DNA of 64,000 nucleotides from Baylisascaris procyonis (GCA_037389465.1 JAZARR010000154.1:124001-188000); one strand, 5' to 3'; counted from the first letter of the stretch, positions 50,701-63,879 are shown. Made by a program: numbers and translations. Notes: generated from the letters alone by a model not told the origin.

Positions 50701-53700
50701 CTTCCTCTATAAACACCAATTTTCTTCCAGCATAGATATGCGCATCAAATAAAACAAAGCTCGAAGTCTACTTTTTTTTCAATGCAACCCATTGTGCATT
50801 TGCAAATACAATTTCACAACGATATAAACTCTGCTAAAACCTTTTTTGATATATGTTAGACTTCATAAACTCATTTCAACAGGACCAATAGCACAAACAC
50901 AATCCTCTGATCGGAATGCAACAAGAGGAAAATTGACCTGATGCTGCCATGCCATGTGAGAATGAATAACGTTCGAGAATTGAGAAATTCGAGTTGTGTC
51001 CCCGTTCATATTTGCCAACATTCAGCAATAATTGATCACTGCTTATTTGAGTGCTTCCTCTGAAAGAATTATTTCATCTCAATTTGCACCCTTTTATATG
51101 GGAATAACCATCAGGATTTTTGGAGCAGCTGCCGCCCTTTGAAAGAATAAAAAATATTAAAATCTGAATCCCTTTAGCCAAAGAGATAGCTGCTCCAACT
51201 GTGACAACACATTAAATTATCCATGATTTATATCTTTTCAAATGTGCGAAATATTGCTCTCAAATAGAGCTAACATTATTCCAATAGCGAAATAAATAGA
51301 ATTCTCTAAAATTATACGCTTACAAATAATATTAATACAATCTGCTAAAAAGCGGAATATCGAACGAAATCAATCAGTTGAGAATCGCCTTTCGAAACGT
51401 CGCAAAGAAAATTATCAGTGATAAAACATCTCGTCGAGTTTTAAATATGCGAGGAGTGGGGATCAATTTATCTACATGTATCAATACTTAATCTAGGACA
51501 GCAATCTTTCTTAGCTATAAACTATATACACCAAATTTCAAGAGGATAGATTTTTGAATCATGAGTTATAAGCATGGATATACATGAGCCCCGCCTTCAA
51601 ATCATGCAAAAAAAAAAGAAAGACACGACGAAAAATGCAATTTTTACTCACTATATGCAACATGAATTCTAATGTTTGAATAGAAGTGGACTTAAACATT
51701 CGAACATTATTTCTGATATTCATTTCTATTTCAAATCAAAATAAAGTTTTTCAATAAAGCAAGAAATCATAAATATTAACGTACTCATCTTTTAAAGCGA
51801 ATGGCATCGTATCAATTTCCTCTTGAACCATCCTCGAATCGTATTCCGATTCGATGTGCCTCTCCAAATAACGCAGCACTTGGGCTCGCTAAAACACTTA
51901 AAGAAACATTAAAGACAATTGCATTAATAGAATAAAAGCAATTAAATTTGGCAATGAATTGAATTACTTATTTACAACATACGACGATAGCAACCTTTCT
52001 TATCAGATCACCCGATCGCCTGTTTCTAGCGACTGAACACTATTTAATGATCGAACGATTTTAACTTAATACCTTTAAAATAGGTTACTCGACCCCATAT
52101 GTAAAGTATTCGACCTTTAAAAATGAACGGGGAGTTTTTCACCATCTAGAAGCACATTTAACGATGTAGGTCGCGCAAATTAAAATTCCTTGGATAAGGG
52201 TCAAGAATGTGGGATTTTCGGGCATTGTCTAATGATCTACCACCAAGTTTGGCCGAAGGTCAACTGATTGAATAATAAACTTTGCCCACAGATATCTTTT
52301 CCGCCTTTATGCTATGCACTAATGATCTTTATTCCGCTAAAGAGAACAAAATCAAAAGTGGGTGTTATGATTCAAGAAGGAACTATACTTGGGACGTGGC
52401 TCACACCAACGTTAAGAAACATTTTTTAAATTAACGAAACAATGGATGACTAAACATCGCTTTCAAAAGTATAATTATGCAAATTAACACCGCATGCAAT
52501 CATGCAAATTTGATAATTAAACGCTTTAAGGTCAAGAAGCAGATAGTCTTTACGTAATTCAGGTCTTTTCTACAAAATTAAACGCATGATGAGGAACTTC
52601 AAGAGGATATATTTGAGGGCAAACTTTTACAAACAGCTCCTTCCCTCTCACCTCTCTTCATAAGGTTCGAACATTAGCCATGTTGAAATGCCTCTTCAAT
52701 TGATAAGCAATGTTAGCTTCTTCTTACAAATAAGTGGAAGCGGAGTTGCAGAGGAAATAACACTTAAGGACAACAAGTTACCTCGGCATTCTCCATACCC
52801 CAAAACACAACAACGCCATCTGCGAACACAAAGAACTCCCGCACCGACTCCCGATCGATAATGTACTGCTCCTTCGGAACAAAATGCAGCCCCTCATCCG
52901 ATTCTGTAAATAAAAATTTTCCACAAAAAATCTCAAGTTTTATTTAATTCTCACTCCCCGTCCAAGTAAATTCCTTCAAAATTCATACATCGTACAGGTG
53001 ATAATATGAGAGAAATTTTATAGAGGGGAATGTGATAGAAGGGAATGGGGATGGGAAGGGAGAAAAGATGCGAAGAGAGAATTTCCATCTAAAGTTTTAA
53101 CAATCTGAAAATAACTAAAAAGCAATGAATTATAATGCGATCTAAAAATAGTTCCATTAAGCATTAAAAAATATCCTTAAAAAGCGTAATGATCGAAAGT
53201 TGCCTGAGGATTGTTTCATAACATTTTTTTAGAAATGATTATTCGGTATTAACTATGATAACCAATACTGTCTTCATATTCATATAAAAAATTCTCAATT
53301 TTTACTAAAGTAAATCACATAAAAAATTAGTGAAAATAATCGAAACAGTCGTAAAATCTATTAGACACGCTTCTACTGCTCAAAGATCATTTGGATGTTT
53401 CAATCATTTTCTGCAACAAAGGTGAAAGAGCAGAGATGGATGGCGATGAAGTTCGACTGTATGAACAGAAAAAAAAACCTTCATCAACACATGCTGGTTG
53501 ATAAACCTGTATCAAACGACTGTCCTTCGCCACAGCTGAAAGATCGAACGATTCGGCCAAAGGAATTGCCACTATATATGGTCCAATTATTGGCTGCAAA
53601 CTATACTTCCTTCATAAAACTTTCTGCGGATATTACAATGAATGGTTTGAAATTGAAGAAAATGCGGTACGAATCCACGACAACTGTTCTAGAGAGTTGT

Positions 53701-54088
53701 TTATTTCATGCAAAAAATTTTAAGTTTTAATTTCTCAAATATAGGGCTCAGAAGAATTGCGCATAGAGGTGTTCTGAGAGGCGTCGCTTGCATAAACTGG
53801 CTCGAGGTGCTAGGCACTTCGATGCCATTTTAAAAGAAGATGAAAAAGGAGAAAGGCGAATGATCGCACATGATTGCTAGAATGCTCTTTAAATAACAAC
53901 ATCCTTAAGCGTTAAAAAATAATAAAACACCCACCTGAAAGTCATAGGCGGCAGTGAGTGGACGTCTTTTACGCACGTTCTTTCGGGGTGCACGATATCG
54001 TTGTGGTTCGATAGGTGCAACTGCTTCAAGTGAATAGAGCAAGCTACATTTGTGCACACATTTGAAATCAGTTAACATACATAAACGC
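47775..54088 (-). CDS. RMND1: RMND1-like DUF155 protein (mitochondrial translation factor)
   Basis: RMND1 family proteins (yeast RMD1/SIF2/SIF3 relatives, DUF155) are inner-membrane proteins needed for mitochondrial translation. Exons on the minus strand: 53935-54088, 53479-53593, 52782-52903, 51785-51888, 50938-51059, 50432-50570, 49221-49337, 48865-48937, 47775-47906. From the ATG at 54078 they join in phase into 355 codons plus TAG. Recognisable blocks in order: REFFVFADGVVVFW, ILERYSFSHGMAASVKIAIWE-type segment (exons 5-6), FSALRHSINLN, TDFYWEHEELE, VPRRLK, and a C-terminal LEWMIIILIVIEVIFE membrane helix, all matching human RMND1 in order. Oddities: the first exon follows an AG at 54089-54090 and also contains an out-of-frame ATG, so an upstream exon with the targeting peptide may be missing; human RMND1 is longer (449 aa). 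An AATAAA lies about 200 bases after the stop. Confidence 0.9.
48431..48462 (-). repeat. Sense-strand G-rich tract in the last RMND1 intron
   Basis: On the sense strand G runs gagggg, gtgaggggg and aggggggag occur within 32 bases of the intron between exons 8 and 9. Confidence 0.6.
51121..51197. repeat. Inverted repeat in an RMND1 intron
   Basis: tggagcagct (51121-51130) pairs with agctgctcca (51188-51197), with weaker pairing inside. It lies in the intron between RMND1 exons 4 and 5. Confidence 0.5.
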
Positions 54089-54090
54089 CT

Positions 54091-56662
54091 GAAAAATGAT
54101 AACATTTCGCAAAATAACTTTGACTCTGAATTATTCTCTAATTGTAGAAAATATAATGCTGCCTAATTTATTAAACCACTGCATTAATTTGATTGAAACT
54201 TAATTTGCAAAGATCGAAGATAGAATTAATCCGTTTATGAGATGAAAATTTGAAGATATTGTCCCATCCACTGCATCATTCAATCAAAACAATTTCATCC
54301 AGAACTATATCTCTTAGCAGCCATAAATCACATGTCAACTAACTGAAATCGTTCAGCGATTAAAAAAAAAAGTTAACTGAAAAACAGCAAAGCAATAAAA
54401 ACTATACAAATATATTACTTTATATTATACAAAACTATACTTTTTGAACTATACAAATAAAAACTATATATATTACTTTTTGAGTGCAATACATATATAC
54501 AATCCAAAATCTGACGGCAAAATCGTCTTCCCAGAAGACATCATAATGTATGGGCAATCAATAATCACAAGTCTTGGATTTTCTTGATATTTAGCAGTGC
54601 ATTATTGTAACCGGTCGGACGTTCTCAAGAATAAAAAAGAAAGCCACCTATAGGCATTATGACGCATTAATGATGTAGTGAGTTACTTCAACAAGCAAGA
54701 CTCGCTTGAATAAATGGAGGGAATAAATGGGACGGCACGAATCTTAAATGGTCTTCTCATTAAATCTGCCCATCATATCTCAAGATTAGTTTAATTTTAA
54801 CTCTTCAGCTAAAAGTTGAGTTGATAAATTCCATCAAAAATGAATATTACCTCTGTTTAATCGAAAAAAGATTTCCTATTCGCATTGACCGACGACTGAC
54901 ATTCCCTTCATTGCAATACAGTTTTGTAGATGAAGAAAGCAATCAAACTTTTCGAATAAAACAATTTAATCCTCACTTTCAGAGGACAAATATTATAATC
55001 GTCTAAATTATTACTACAAACAGTCTATGGATTTTATTCATTTAGAGTTATGCGTCACTCGGAATTTATAATTCCTGCAAAGTAGGACTTATGAATCTTT
55101 TTTGATTCTTTTTTTTTTTAAATCAGCGAAGAGAGCCGGAAAAATTCAAAAGGTGAACTAATGATTTTAAAATCTTCGATTTTCATGAATTCTCTGATGA
55201 AAGGCGATCGGCACGAAGCGCCCATCTTCAAATGCGCCCAATATTCCCACTATTCTTGCATAAAGATGAGTGAGGGAACCAAAAACTTTGAGGTGAAGTA
55301 ACTAAGGCTAGTCGGAAATTTTAGCGCTCAGATGACCGAAATGAATACAAATTTTCTCGGTTAAGCGGTAAGCTTGAAATTTCAAGCCGAGTGAAGGTCC
55401 AAGTCAAAGCACTGGAAACCTCAGGCTAATGCAATGTACCAATGAACTTGAGCCGATTGCTCCCCAACTTGCCTATGTAGCAGTTTATGCAAATGGTTCC
55501 TTAGCGTTAGTGGCTCCGTGTAAACAAAATGTAATTTATGTAAACGATCGAAATCTCATATGTAAGCCTTGGAGGCTGCCTACAACCCATATGCCCTTCT
55601 CGTTCCACAACTTCCTTGTTTCGAAACCTTACCTCTATTACTAAACCCTTATTTTATCTTTCTCTAATTAGTCCCCTTCTCTTTTTAAACTATCTCAAAC
55701 GGTGAGGAATAACCCATCAAAGATACTATTCATCGACTATTTATAATTCCTATTTCCACGAAAGCCATACATAAAACCAACGCGAAGCATAAAACTTTAC
55801 CTCGATAAATAAGTGGTCAAATGACTTGACGCACTGCATGAATAAAACTGCCGTGCACATGAAATCACTGCACCATGTATCGCACAATTCAACCACATCA
55901 CTTCGGCGATTGCCTTCTACCCGCTATCCATTCAAATCTCATCCATCAGGAAACTGCAATCCATTACTCAATGAAAATTAAGCTCAAGCACAAAACGTGG
56001 GATACAGGAATTAGGATCGCGCTACATAGATAGCAAGACCGTGCTTATTACATCCTTTGACAAAGTGTGTTAAGGTGTTCTACTTGTGGATGATCAAGCG
56101 ATTTAAACCGATCACGTAATCATAAGAGCTAAATGATGTGGGGACCGCGCTATCATATTTCGTGCGGACTCTGTTCCAAAGTTTATCGCTCCGATCCAGT
56201 GCAATGCTTCCTACTCCGATCCAGCATGGACTATCTGAGTCTGTCGGTCACGTTGTGGTGCATCCACAGCCCCCGATCATTCCTAATGAATTGATCGACG
56301 AATATCTGTGAGTCGGACCGTTAGCACACAAAAAGTTGCGCATTTACTCAAAAAATCCCATTGTAACGACTCTTTCAAATTTCAATGCGTATTTGCGAAC
56401 AGCATGTTCAACAATGAAAATGGCAAGAAACCCCCCAATCACAAACCAGTAATCTCAGTGTTGCAGCACTAAGGACAACAGCATCCTTAAAACGACTTTT
56501 ACAATGGAAATCCCCACAAGAGAACAATTAAAACTTGGAAAGCAATATTTCACGATGGTGCATTTCCACGAGCCACCAAACTGCCGAGAGCATAAAGTCA
56601 AGCTTGAGGTCAGTAAAGTTTTACTCGAATATACAACAGACGGTATTCGATTAGATATGGCA
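54091..56662. other. Intergenic region between EEF1AKMT1 and RMND1
   Basis: Should hold the RMND1 promoter and perhaps its first exon, which I could not locate. On the plus strand two open segments with matching splice phase occur at about 56130-56310 and 56465-56603 and are reported as a weak candidate gene. Confidence 0.4.
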
Positions 56663-59625
56663 TCATAATATTTGAGTGTTATAATTTGCAAAGCATGCGA
56701 ACTCATTTGCGAGATTCTTCTCATGTGTTGGCTTGAACGTGCAACGATGGGCGAAAAACAACCTCTCTACCTGCAAGAAAGGTAATCAAAACAGAACTGC
56801 CAACCAAGACCACTTCTGAACTCACTGAAGACATTCCTTATTTAAATACTCTGGATAACGAACAGACAAACTATTAATGGCGTAGTTCTTATCTATAAAG
56901 CTATTCTTTCATGCACGAGACTAGTACTTTTCTTAGAACCTAATCTGCGAGTCCGTCCATGGCTAGCTTTATGCAAATAATGATGGATAGCGAAAAAAAT
57001 CTCCCCTACATCTGCCCAGATCGCAAAAACCATCAAACGTTAAGGATGAACAACGCCGAATTTCAGTAATTTGACACATTGGAAGGTGCAAGGCTTAACA
57101 CCCTATACAAAAAGGCTTACCAAATTCTGCATAACTGCACCCGTGCATATGATGACTTTAGTGTTCGCAGCATTCTTCGCTAGAAGACGTACACTCTGTG
57201 CCACCTTAACGATGCATTCATCCGATAAGAAAGGGGGATCCACGATCACCAGCTCATAGACACCCCGGTGCTGGGATGCTATCTGCAATGGCTGTCGATA
57301 ATCGTAGCTGACAAACTGTTGCGGATATTTCATCGCAAACCGCTCATCGTATTCAAATAGCGTTACCGAAACTCGTCCCGAAGTGATTGCCTTAAAAGCA
57401 TATTATAGCTTAATCACAGCATATCAAAGCATTCAATAAGTCAAAAATTATATTGGGTTGGCTTGGTATCGCATATTTTAGAGTGCCAATTCTGGACGAA
57501 TTGTAATAACGACGAAGTGTTTCGTACACTGCCCAAAATGTTTGATACCTATAACTTTTCCGGACCAAATCAGCTCTGTTCCTCTACATTACTCTATGTA
57601 GCCATTCTAAGCGAGATACACTCTTTAGAGAGCTTAGAGAGTGTATCTGATTCAACAGTATACAGAAACATTTTGCAGAGTAAACTTATTAATATAGGTA
57701 TAGTTGTAAGCTATAGCTGAACTGGAAAGAATATATCGAGACGACATTGAGTAACCTTTAGCAAATCTTAAACCATATTTAAATTTTTGATCTCAAAGCA
57801 AGACATCCAAAAACATTCAGACAATTCACTCAATCGTTTCAAGATCGATAAATAGTGGCTCCTGTATAAATCATTGTTTAAGAAATGAACAATGGCACTG
57901 GAAGTATCTTTATTAACTGACAATCACAAACCATGTTTATTCTTATCTATGAACTTCTTATTATGATACCTCGAGGTTTCTATATTAAAAACGATTCGAA
58001 TGATGGATCTAGTTTGGTTTGCAAGAATTGCGCTCGGCTGCCGTCCTATCAAACAAAGCATCAGCGATAGCCGATATGTAATGAAAAAATTTGTTACGAT
58101 GAGATCACTGCTATGAAAAAATGTTTCAGCCTCCCATCCCTATCGTCTCTACTATCTCCTCTCCTCTCGCGCCTCTCCTCCTAGCTTTGTCAGCTATGTA
58201 AACATACTGGCATTATCGAAGATCGCATGAAATCATCATTGTCGCATTCCTATTTAAATAACTCGTCTAATGCTTACGGATTTAAGTTATGTAATCATAA
58301 TCAAGTCAATTGACGAGTATAAGAAAGCATTTAAAACCTGATCACGTAGGAAATATTCGATAAGCGTTGGGCATGAAATACAAGCGATACGTGCTCCATT
58401 GTTGACTGCTAATAGGCATTCCGCAGTGAGTTTTTCAGCCGTCTCTTTTGAGTACCAAAATTGACTCAACTGCAAAATTTAAAATAAAACTAAAGCCACA
58501 ACATCATAACAATGATGAAACAAATGAATAAGCTGAGGAATTCAATTCAACTATATGAAGAAATGATAATGCACTTCTTCTTCCCTGCCAAGTTTGACAA
58601 TCTGCATGTAAAGAATGGTAGAGTGCCAATTTAGAAAGGGAAAGAGGGAGGGTTAAAAGCCTTCCGGGGACGGCAAACCGGTACCTGAGTAGATGCACAC
58701 CAACAATACGTCATTCCCTCTCCTTATCACACAAGAGCATCTTCAACAAGCTATTGCGAACATTCTCACTGAATTTTCTCACAATCACCCCATTCTCAAG
58801 TTGCCCTCTATATGATCGACAAGCCTTAACTGGTTTACGATCACTTTTAAATGCGAAAATTTCGTGTTTATTAGACGGAATTGATGCGTGTACTTAGGAG
58901 TCCACGCATAGAATATTCGACATAGCGACAATTTCACTTCATTTATAAGATCGGAAATGAGTTGAAATCCCTATCTGAAGTTGAATTATAGTCAAATTGG
59001 TTATTAAATACAACTAAATATGGGGAATTTAAACTTCAAGAGAACTGTGAACAGGTGCAATCAGATAAAGCCGATCGCCTTTCTCCGCATTGAATCAGAT
59101 GTCGCTAGAACGATATTCAGCTCGAGGAGAAATATATCTGGAGACAAGGAAGAGTGCAATTTTCGGTGACTGGTCAACATTTTGAAGAATGAGGGATTCT
59201 ACGTTTGAAAGCCTAGATAATTATATTGAAATCTTCCTGCAAATGGGAACGTAATAACAGGGAGGAATAAGCAACTAGAGAATACTACTTTGTGACCATA
59301 GTTTAAATCATTATATATTTAAAAAAATACAAACATGTTTAGATGCTTTAGAATTTTGTCTACTTCGTCAACGTTCACATCGGTTGGAATGCTTGAGACA
59401 TTTGTCAACATCGTATTTTTTCTCTTTATTGACAAAAGAATGGAAAACGATGAGTGAATATCACGAAACCTGCCAATTCTCTTCGATGTTTTCCTTCTGT
59501 TGACATTCCCGTTCAGCGAAAAATTCTGAAAGCGCCGCAAGTGTGTGTGCCGAGAGTTGAGGGATATCATCGTCTCCCTCCACATCTGTTTGCTCTGACT
59601 GTTCGCCAACAACTTTCTCTTCCTC
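56663..59625 (-). CDS. EEF1AKMT1: eEF1A lysine methyltransferase (EEF1AKMT1/N6AMT2/Efm5 family), first codon not located
   Basis: SAM-dependent class I methyltransferase family that methylates a lysine of translation elongation factor eEF1A in the cytosol (earlier named as an N6-adenine DNA methyltransferase because of its DPPY/F motif). Exons on the minus strand: 59470-59625, 58338-58469, 57121-57390, 56663-56770, in phase, 221 codons plus TGA; the human protein has 214 residues. Landmarks: PQLSAHTLAALSEFFAER, IEENWQ|LSQFWYS across the first junction, RIACISCPT (SAM-binding strand), FEYDERF (108-114), the catalytic DPPF (147-150), VIICTGAVM, and the C-terminal CTFKPTHEKNLANEF. No ATG is present in frame in the first visible exon, and a stop lies just upstream of the acceptor-like TTGAAG at 59626, so a short 5' exon carrying the start should exist to the right. 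Confidence 0.9.
57614..57648. repeat. Hairpin, about 15-bp arms
   Basis: agatacactct pairs perfectly with agagtgtatct, extended by a few partly paired bases, around a short loop. It lies in an intron of the EEF1AKMT1 gene. Confidence 0.7.
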
Positions 59626-61270
59626 CTTCAATCAAACTGCATTATTGTTCAAAGAGTTTTGCCCATCTAAATTTGAGTAAACACGATTAGGAAGGTGAGG
59701 GTAGAGCAGTAAAGTTTAACTGGCCGACAATTCTCATAAAATTAGCAATTAGCTTAGCGTGTTTCCAAATGAAACCTGGCAGAAGTGATCGAAAATTGTT
59801 TTATAAGATGCTAATATTACCTACATAAGAGGAGATGTTATTAAAAAACGACAACTAAAAATAAGAGCCGCATCAATTCAAAAAATTTGATTTTCTTTTG
59901 GAATTATGTTAGCCGAATAATATGGGACCGTCACAGTTGGTTTGAAAATTTCGTCAATTTCACTCCATAATTTGCTCTAAAGGTTTGAAAAGAAAGTCAA
60001 AAACAATTTTTTGATGCAATTAGAAAATAATACTTCCTCAGGAGATTGCACCCACAAAGAATAGCTCATCTTAGGGTCACAAAGAGTTAAATCAAACAAA
60101 CGACGCCTCCTTTCATATTTTTAGACATCTCCTAATGAAGATAAACTGCAACACTGTTCATGCTTCACAGAGTGGAATATGCTTAGGAACGATTAAAGAA
60201 CGAAAAATGATTTGTAATTTGTGATGTAAAATTCTATAAATAATTGAGAGTGTTTTAAAAGACAAAGTTGAATTCAACCATGAGAAGCAACGAATCATAA
60301 CTGAACAAAACTTTACACTATTCAATTGCCAGCTGCATAAACTTGTGCCTAATTAAGTGACCAAATAAAACCAGCAAACAAATAATAACTAGCCGTAAAC
60401 TTCAGCATACCTGAGACATTAGCCAACTCCTCGAATACTGACACGTCAAAGAAATATGAAGCACAGCAACGCGACGAGCTTAATAAACTTTCTTCCAAAA
60501 GTTGATCTAAAATCAAAGATCAGAAATAATCAATATCAACAGTTTAGCACCGATCAAAGCGAGTATGTACTAAGTAGCAGAAAACACTACACGCTAAGCG
60601 AACTTGAAAGAACACAAATTACCTATCAGAAAACTGTGCTTTTATATGATTTTGGCTTATAAATTCCTTTGGTTGACAAATGCAAATCCATCGCTCCTAA
60701 AAACCGCTCAAGCAAAATATGCAAATAAAGTGGATCGCATTTAAGCACAACCACTAAAGCATTTAACGGGGAAGTTAAGGAAAACTTTAGACTTACTCAA
60801 ATTTGTAGCTATAATAACAGTAACAATCTTACTTAGACTTTGCGCAGTTCCAATAGTCTCACCTAAACTTTTCTCAATAAACAAGTTTTCTATAATAAAC
60901 GATAAAAAAGAAGATATATGAAAAGCATTTCATCACGACAATTTCCTCATCGTAACACAACTTCGTTAACGTTAAATGTATCATAAAGCAAGATGAGTTC
61001 AGTCAATTCAGTTTATAGATGAGCAATCAGTATGTATGAGAACTTCTCTAAAATACTGATTGCAGTGCAGAAAAGAATGCTTCAACAGAACCCCCGAATA
61101 GCACAAAGAGGTGTTGATAAAAGTTGTTGCTCGCCAGTCCTCAACCCTTCTAGATGATGTCTTATTAACGGCTAAGGAGTAGAAAATGTGGCAGCGATCG
61201 GTCATGACCTCCGAAGTCGACAAGTTTACCACTCACACTATTCGGGGCTAAGTCGCTGACAACATACTAG
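59626..61270. other. Region upstream of EEF1AKMT1
   Basis: Should contain the start exon of EEF1AKMT1. One minus-strand segment, 60411-60506, has a good acceptor (gattttag), a gtatgc donor and 31 open codons (FFDVSVFEELANVS), but its end phase does not fit the next known exon. Otherwise AT-rich with nothing recognisable. Confidence 0.4.
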
Positions 61271-61618
61271 AGTTATAAAACCCTTCAAGAGCTAGATGTC
61301 GATGCCATTCTTAAGGAAACATTCTTTATAGACCTACGCAACGAGAAAAAACACCATCCAATAAAGGTGATTTTCGGTAAAGTTCATGACGTTGTGCGGA
61401 TGGCAGAGTTGCGAGATTCTCCACGCTCCAAGAATGTTTTCATTTGTCGGTCTCATCCAAAGCGTTTTCTTAACGAACTCTATGAGAAAAGAAAGTTCGA
61501 TCCCAGAACTGACTATATCATTTATAAGCATCGTGTTCTTGATAGCTACATTCTTCGAAGGCAAAACTGGGTGCAGAAAAAGGCAGATGGAATTCACCTG
61601 AGAGAAGGAATTTTATAA
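61271..61618 (+). other. Orphan plus-strand ORF fragment, possibly from a retroelement ORF1
   Basis: An open frame of 115 codons ends at a TAA (61616-61618) and has no ATG in its first 39 codons, so it is an exon or a fragment. It reads as protein-like: IDLRNEKKHHPIKVIFGK, then FICRSHPKRFLNELYEKRK, then YIIYKHRVLD. The order 'PIKVIFG ... short helix ... ELYEKRK' is loosely reminiscent of the ORF1-like RNA-binding proteins of invertebrate non-LTR retrotransposons. That is a resemblance from memory, not a search result. Directly upstream is a stop (TAG at 61268-61270) that could also be the AG of a splice acceptor. No reverse transcriptase frame is seen nearby. Confidence 0.3.
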
Positions 61619-63879
61619 ATCTGTCGAATCATTCAATCGGCTGTCAAGATCTTGGGGTAGACGCATGACAAGATAAATGCATGTTCGCCTTCGAAAAAAA
61701 AGCGTTCGATAAAAGTATACCACTATCTTTGCCTGACCAAGGTGAACTCTCCCAATAAGTATTAACTGACAGACTCAAAGTTTACAGGGAGCAGCATAAT
61801 AAGGTTCTTTTCCTGTATTTACTTCAGAGCATGCAGTAAAATTAATAAATTTCTGGGTCTGAAGATTTTACTAAGCGAAACAAAGCAGATATGAGTGCTA
61901 AATCGGATCGGAATTATGACTTTCCCCTTCAACGCCTTATTCATTCATCACAATCAACGGACGCTATCTGACATTTCATGTGACCATAAATCCAATATGA
62001 AGGATGAAGGAGGCCGGTAAGGTTGCTCGTAAGTGGTATATGTTTTGCTTAAATTACTGTGACACCCAGTGTTTTCGTTGCGAATAACTATAACTCGAAT
62101 TATTGAGACAAAAAGTTTCGGCTGATCTGTGTTCATCGAGCATCTCACATTTGCATACGTGATTTTGGACAATTCCTTGACCTCATTTCCAAGGTGTAAA
62201 TAGTGAATCATGCAACATTGGTAATCGGTGACCAAATTTTACTTTTCTGGTGGCAAACAACCTTGTCACATCAATCCATTTGATAGAAGATTTTCTTTCA
62301 AGCGCCACCCTTATTAACCTCTTCCCATTCGTGGGGAAAAGCTCTTGATTTGGTTTTAAATCCCTTGTTCGCAATGTTTTCATATAAAATAACTTGTCAA
62401 TTTGTGCTCATGCAAACATTCGATCTAAAATTAGAATTTATGTTGTAAAGTGTGTAAGCGATGAACAGATTTCGGTAATGTTCAATATATGAGTGCTGTA
62501 AAGCACGAGGGATACAATTCTTTTATTGTAAACTGCATCCCCCATGCCTTACAGCACTGATGTATTGAGCTCACTGAAATCTTTTCATCGCCTACACACA
62601 CAAATCATCGCCCACTGTGGAGAAATGTGAAATCAAAAGCGATAAATTTTTGAACGATCTTTCGATTCATCCTTCTGACATTCATCTTTATGGATAGAAA
62701 CGTTCAATTCCTAGATGAGAACCTATTAGTTGACATTTTCGCTCTCTCGCTCCATTCTACGGAGGAGTCAAATTGCTCGAATATGATTGAAGTTGGTAGA
62801 AGTGACTTCCAGAGAGTGTGAAAATATTGCCGAAGCATTGAATGTTTGTCCATGATGAGGGCCGGGCTTTTCGTTTTCATTCTTTGAGTATATTAGCATC
62901 GAATTTCCAATTACCTTTCGGGATGGGGCCTTCGTTAGTCGCATGCTTCTTCTACATTTATTTAGCACTCTTTTAGAGGTGTTCAGTTACATTCGCAGTT
63001 TTGTGAGGTTGGGCTTTATCTAGCAACTTCTTTATATATTTCTGTATTTGTGTTCGATTTGCTCGACAAGTACTTTTCATCAAAGGAAAATTGATCTGCA
63101 CAGCCTATGCCTCTGTTATTTCATACTTTCTCCTGACTTTGCTTTCTAACATTTCTTTTCTAGTCTGCTTTCCATCCCTTATCATAAATCTGGCTACGGG
63201 TATTTTAATGACTACAACTACAATGTTATAGTTTGCTTTATTTGGACTACATCCACACTAATCACAAAATATTGAAAACAAAAGTGGAGATAATGAAATC
63301 TGAAAACGGAAACAACCGTCAACAGTGCGAATGTAAAACAACAGTGATTGCAGATGGGACATCTTTATTGCACAGCCGTTCATTCAATGACCGCTCACAA
63401 CGGTCATGATTTTACAAAAAAGACCGTCATTACTGGTATTGAACCCGCTCACCTCCCCACCCTTTAGTCATTTCATAATGGTTCGATGCTAATAGCTCTT
63501 TCCCTGTCAACTTTTAAAACATCCCCTTCTTATCTTGTGCCATGATCCAGGGTGGAAGGCAACTTCCTTATGAGGAATGAGTCCATTAAATGCTATATGT
63601 TGAGAAGCACATTTCATACAAAAAAATATTAGTATTCCTTCATCATCAGACCACTAAACATTTTCATTTATTACTATAGCCGCCAAAGTTTAATATTTCA
63701 CAAGGTGACAAAGTATTTTTTTCTTATAATAACGAAAAGGTATATTAGGCGAGGAAGCCAGCCAAATAAACGAATGGATTTTGTCCCCTCCCGAATGAGA
63801 CATGCATCAGTCCTCGGAGAAAACAGAGCATTGAAACTGCAAATCGCACGTAGGCAGATCGAGGTCGCTTTTCAACGTG
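61619..63879. other. Right-hand intergenic region
   Basis: Apart from the 150-bp fold-back at 62.5 kb, I see only short unsupported frames. A small palindrome (atgaccg/cggtcat) lies near 63390. Confidence 0.4.
62450..62599. repeat. 150-bp fold-back element (imperfect inverted repeat)
   Basis: The left arm, from gtgtgtaagcgatgaacag, pairs with the right arm, which reads from its own end gtgtgtaggcgatgaaaag. Pairing continues through gagtgctgtaaagc against cagtgctgtaaggc to a centre near 62525, so almost the whole 150 bp is one hairpin with scattered mismatches. It could be a MITE-like transposon or a hairpin RNA source. Confidence 0.8.
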
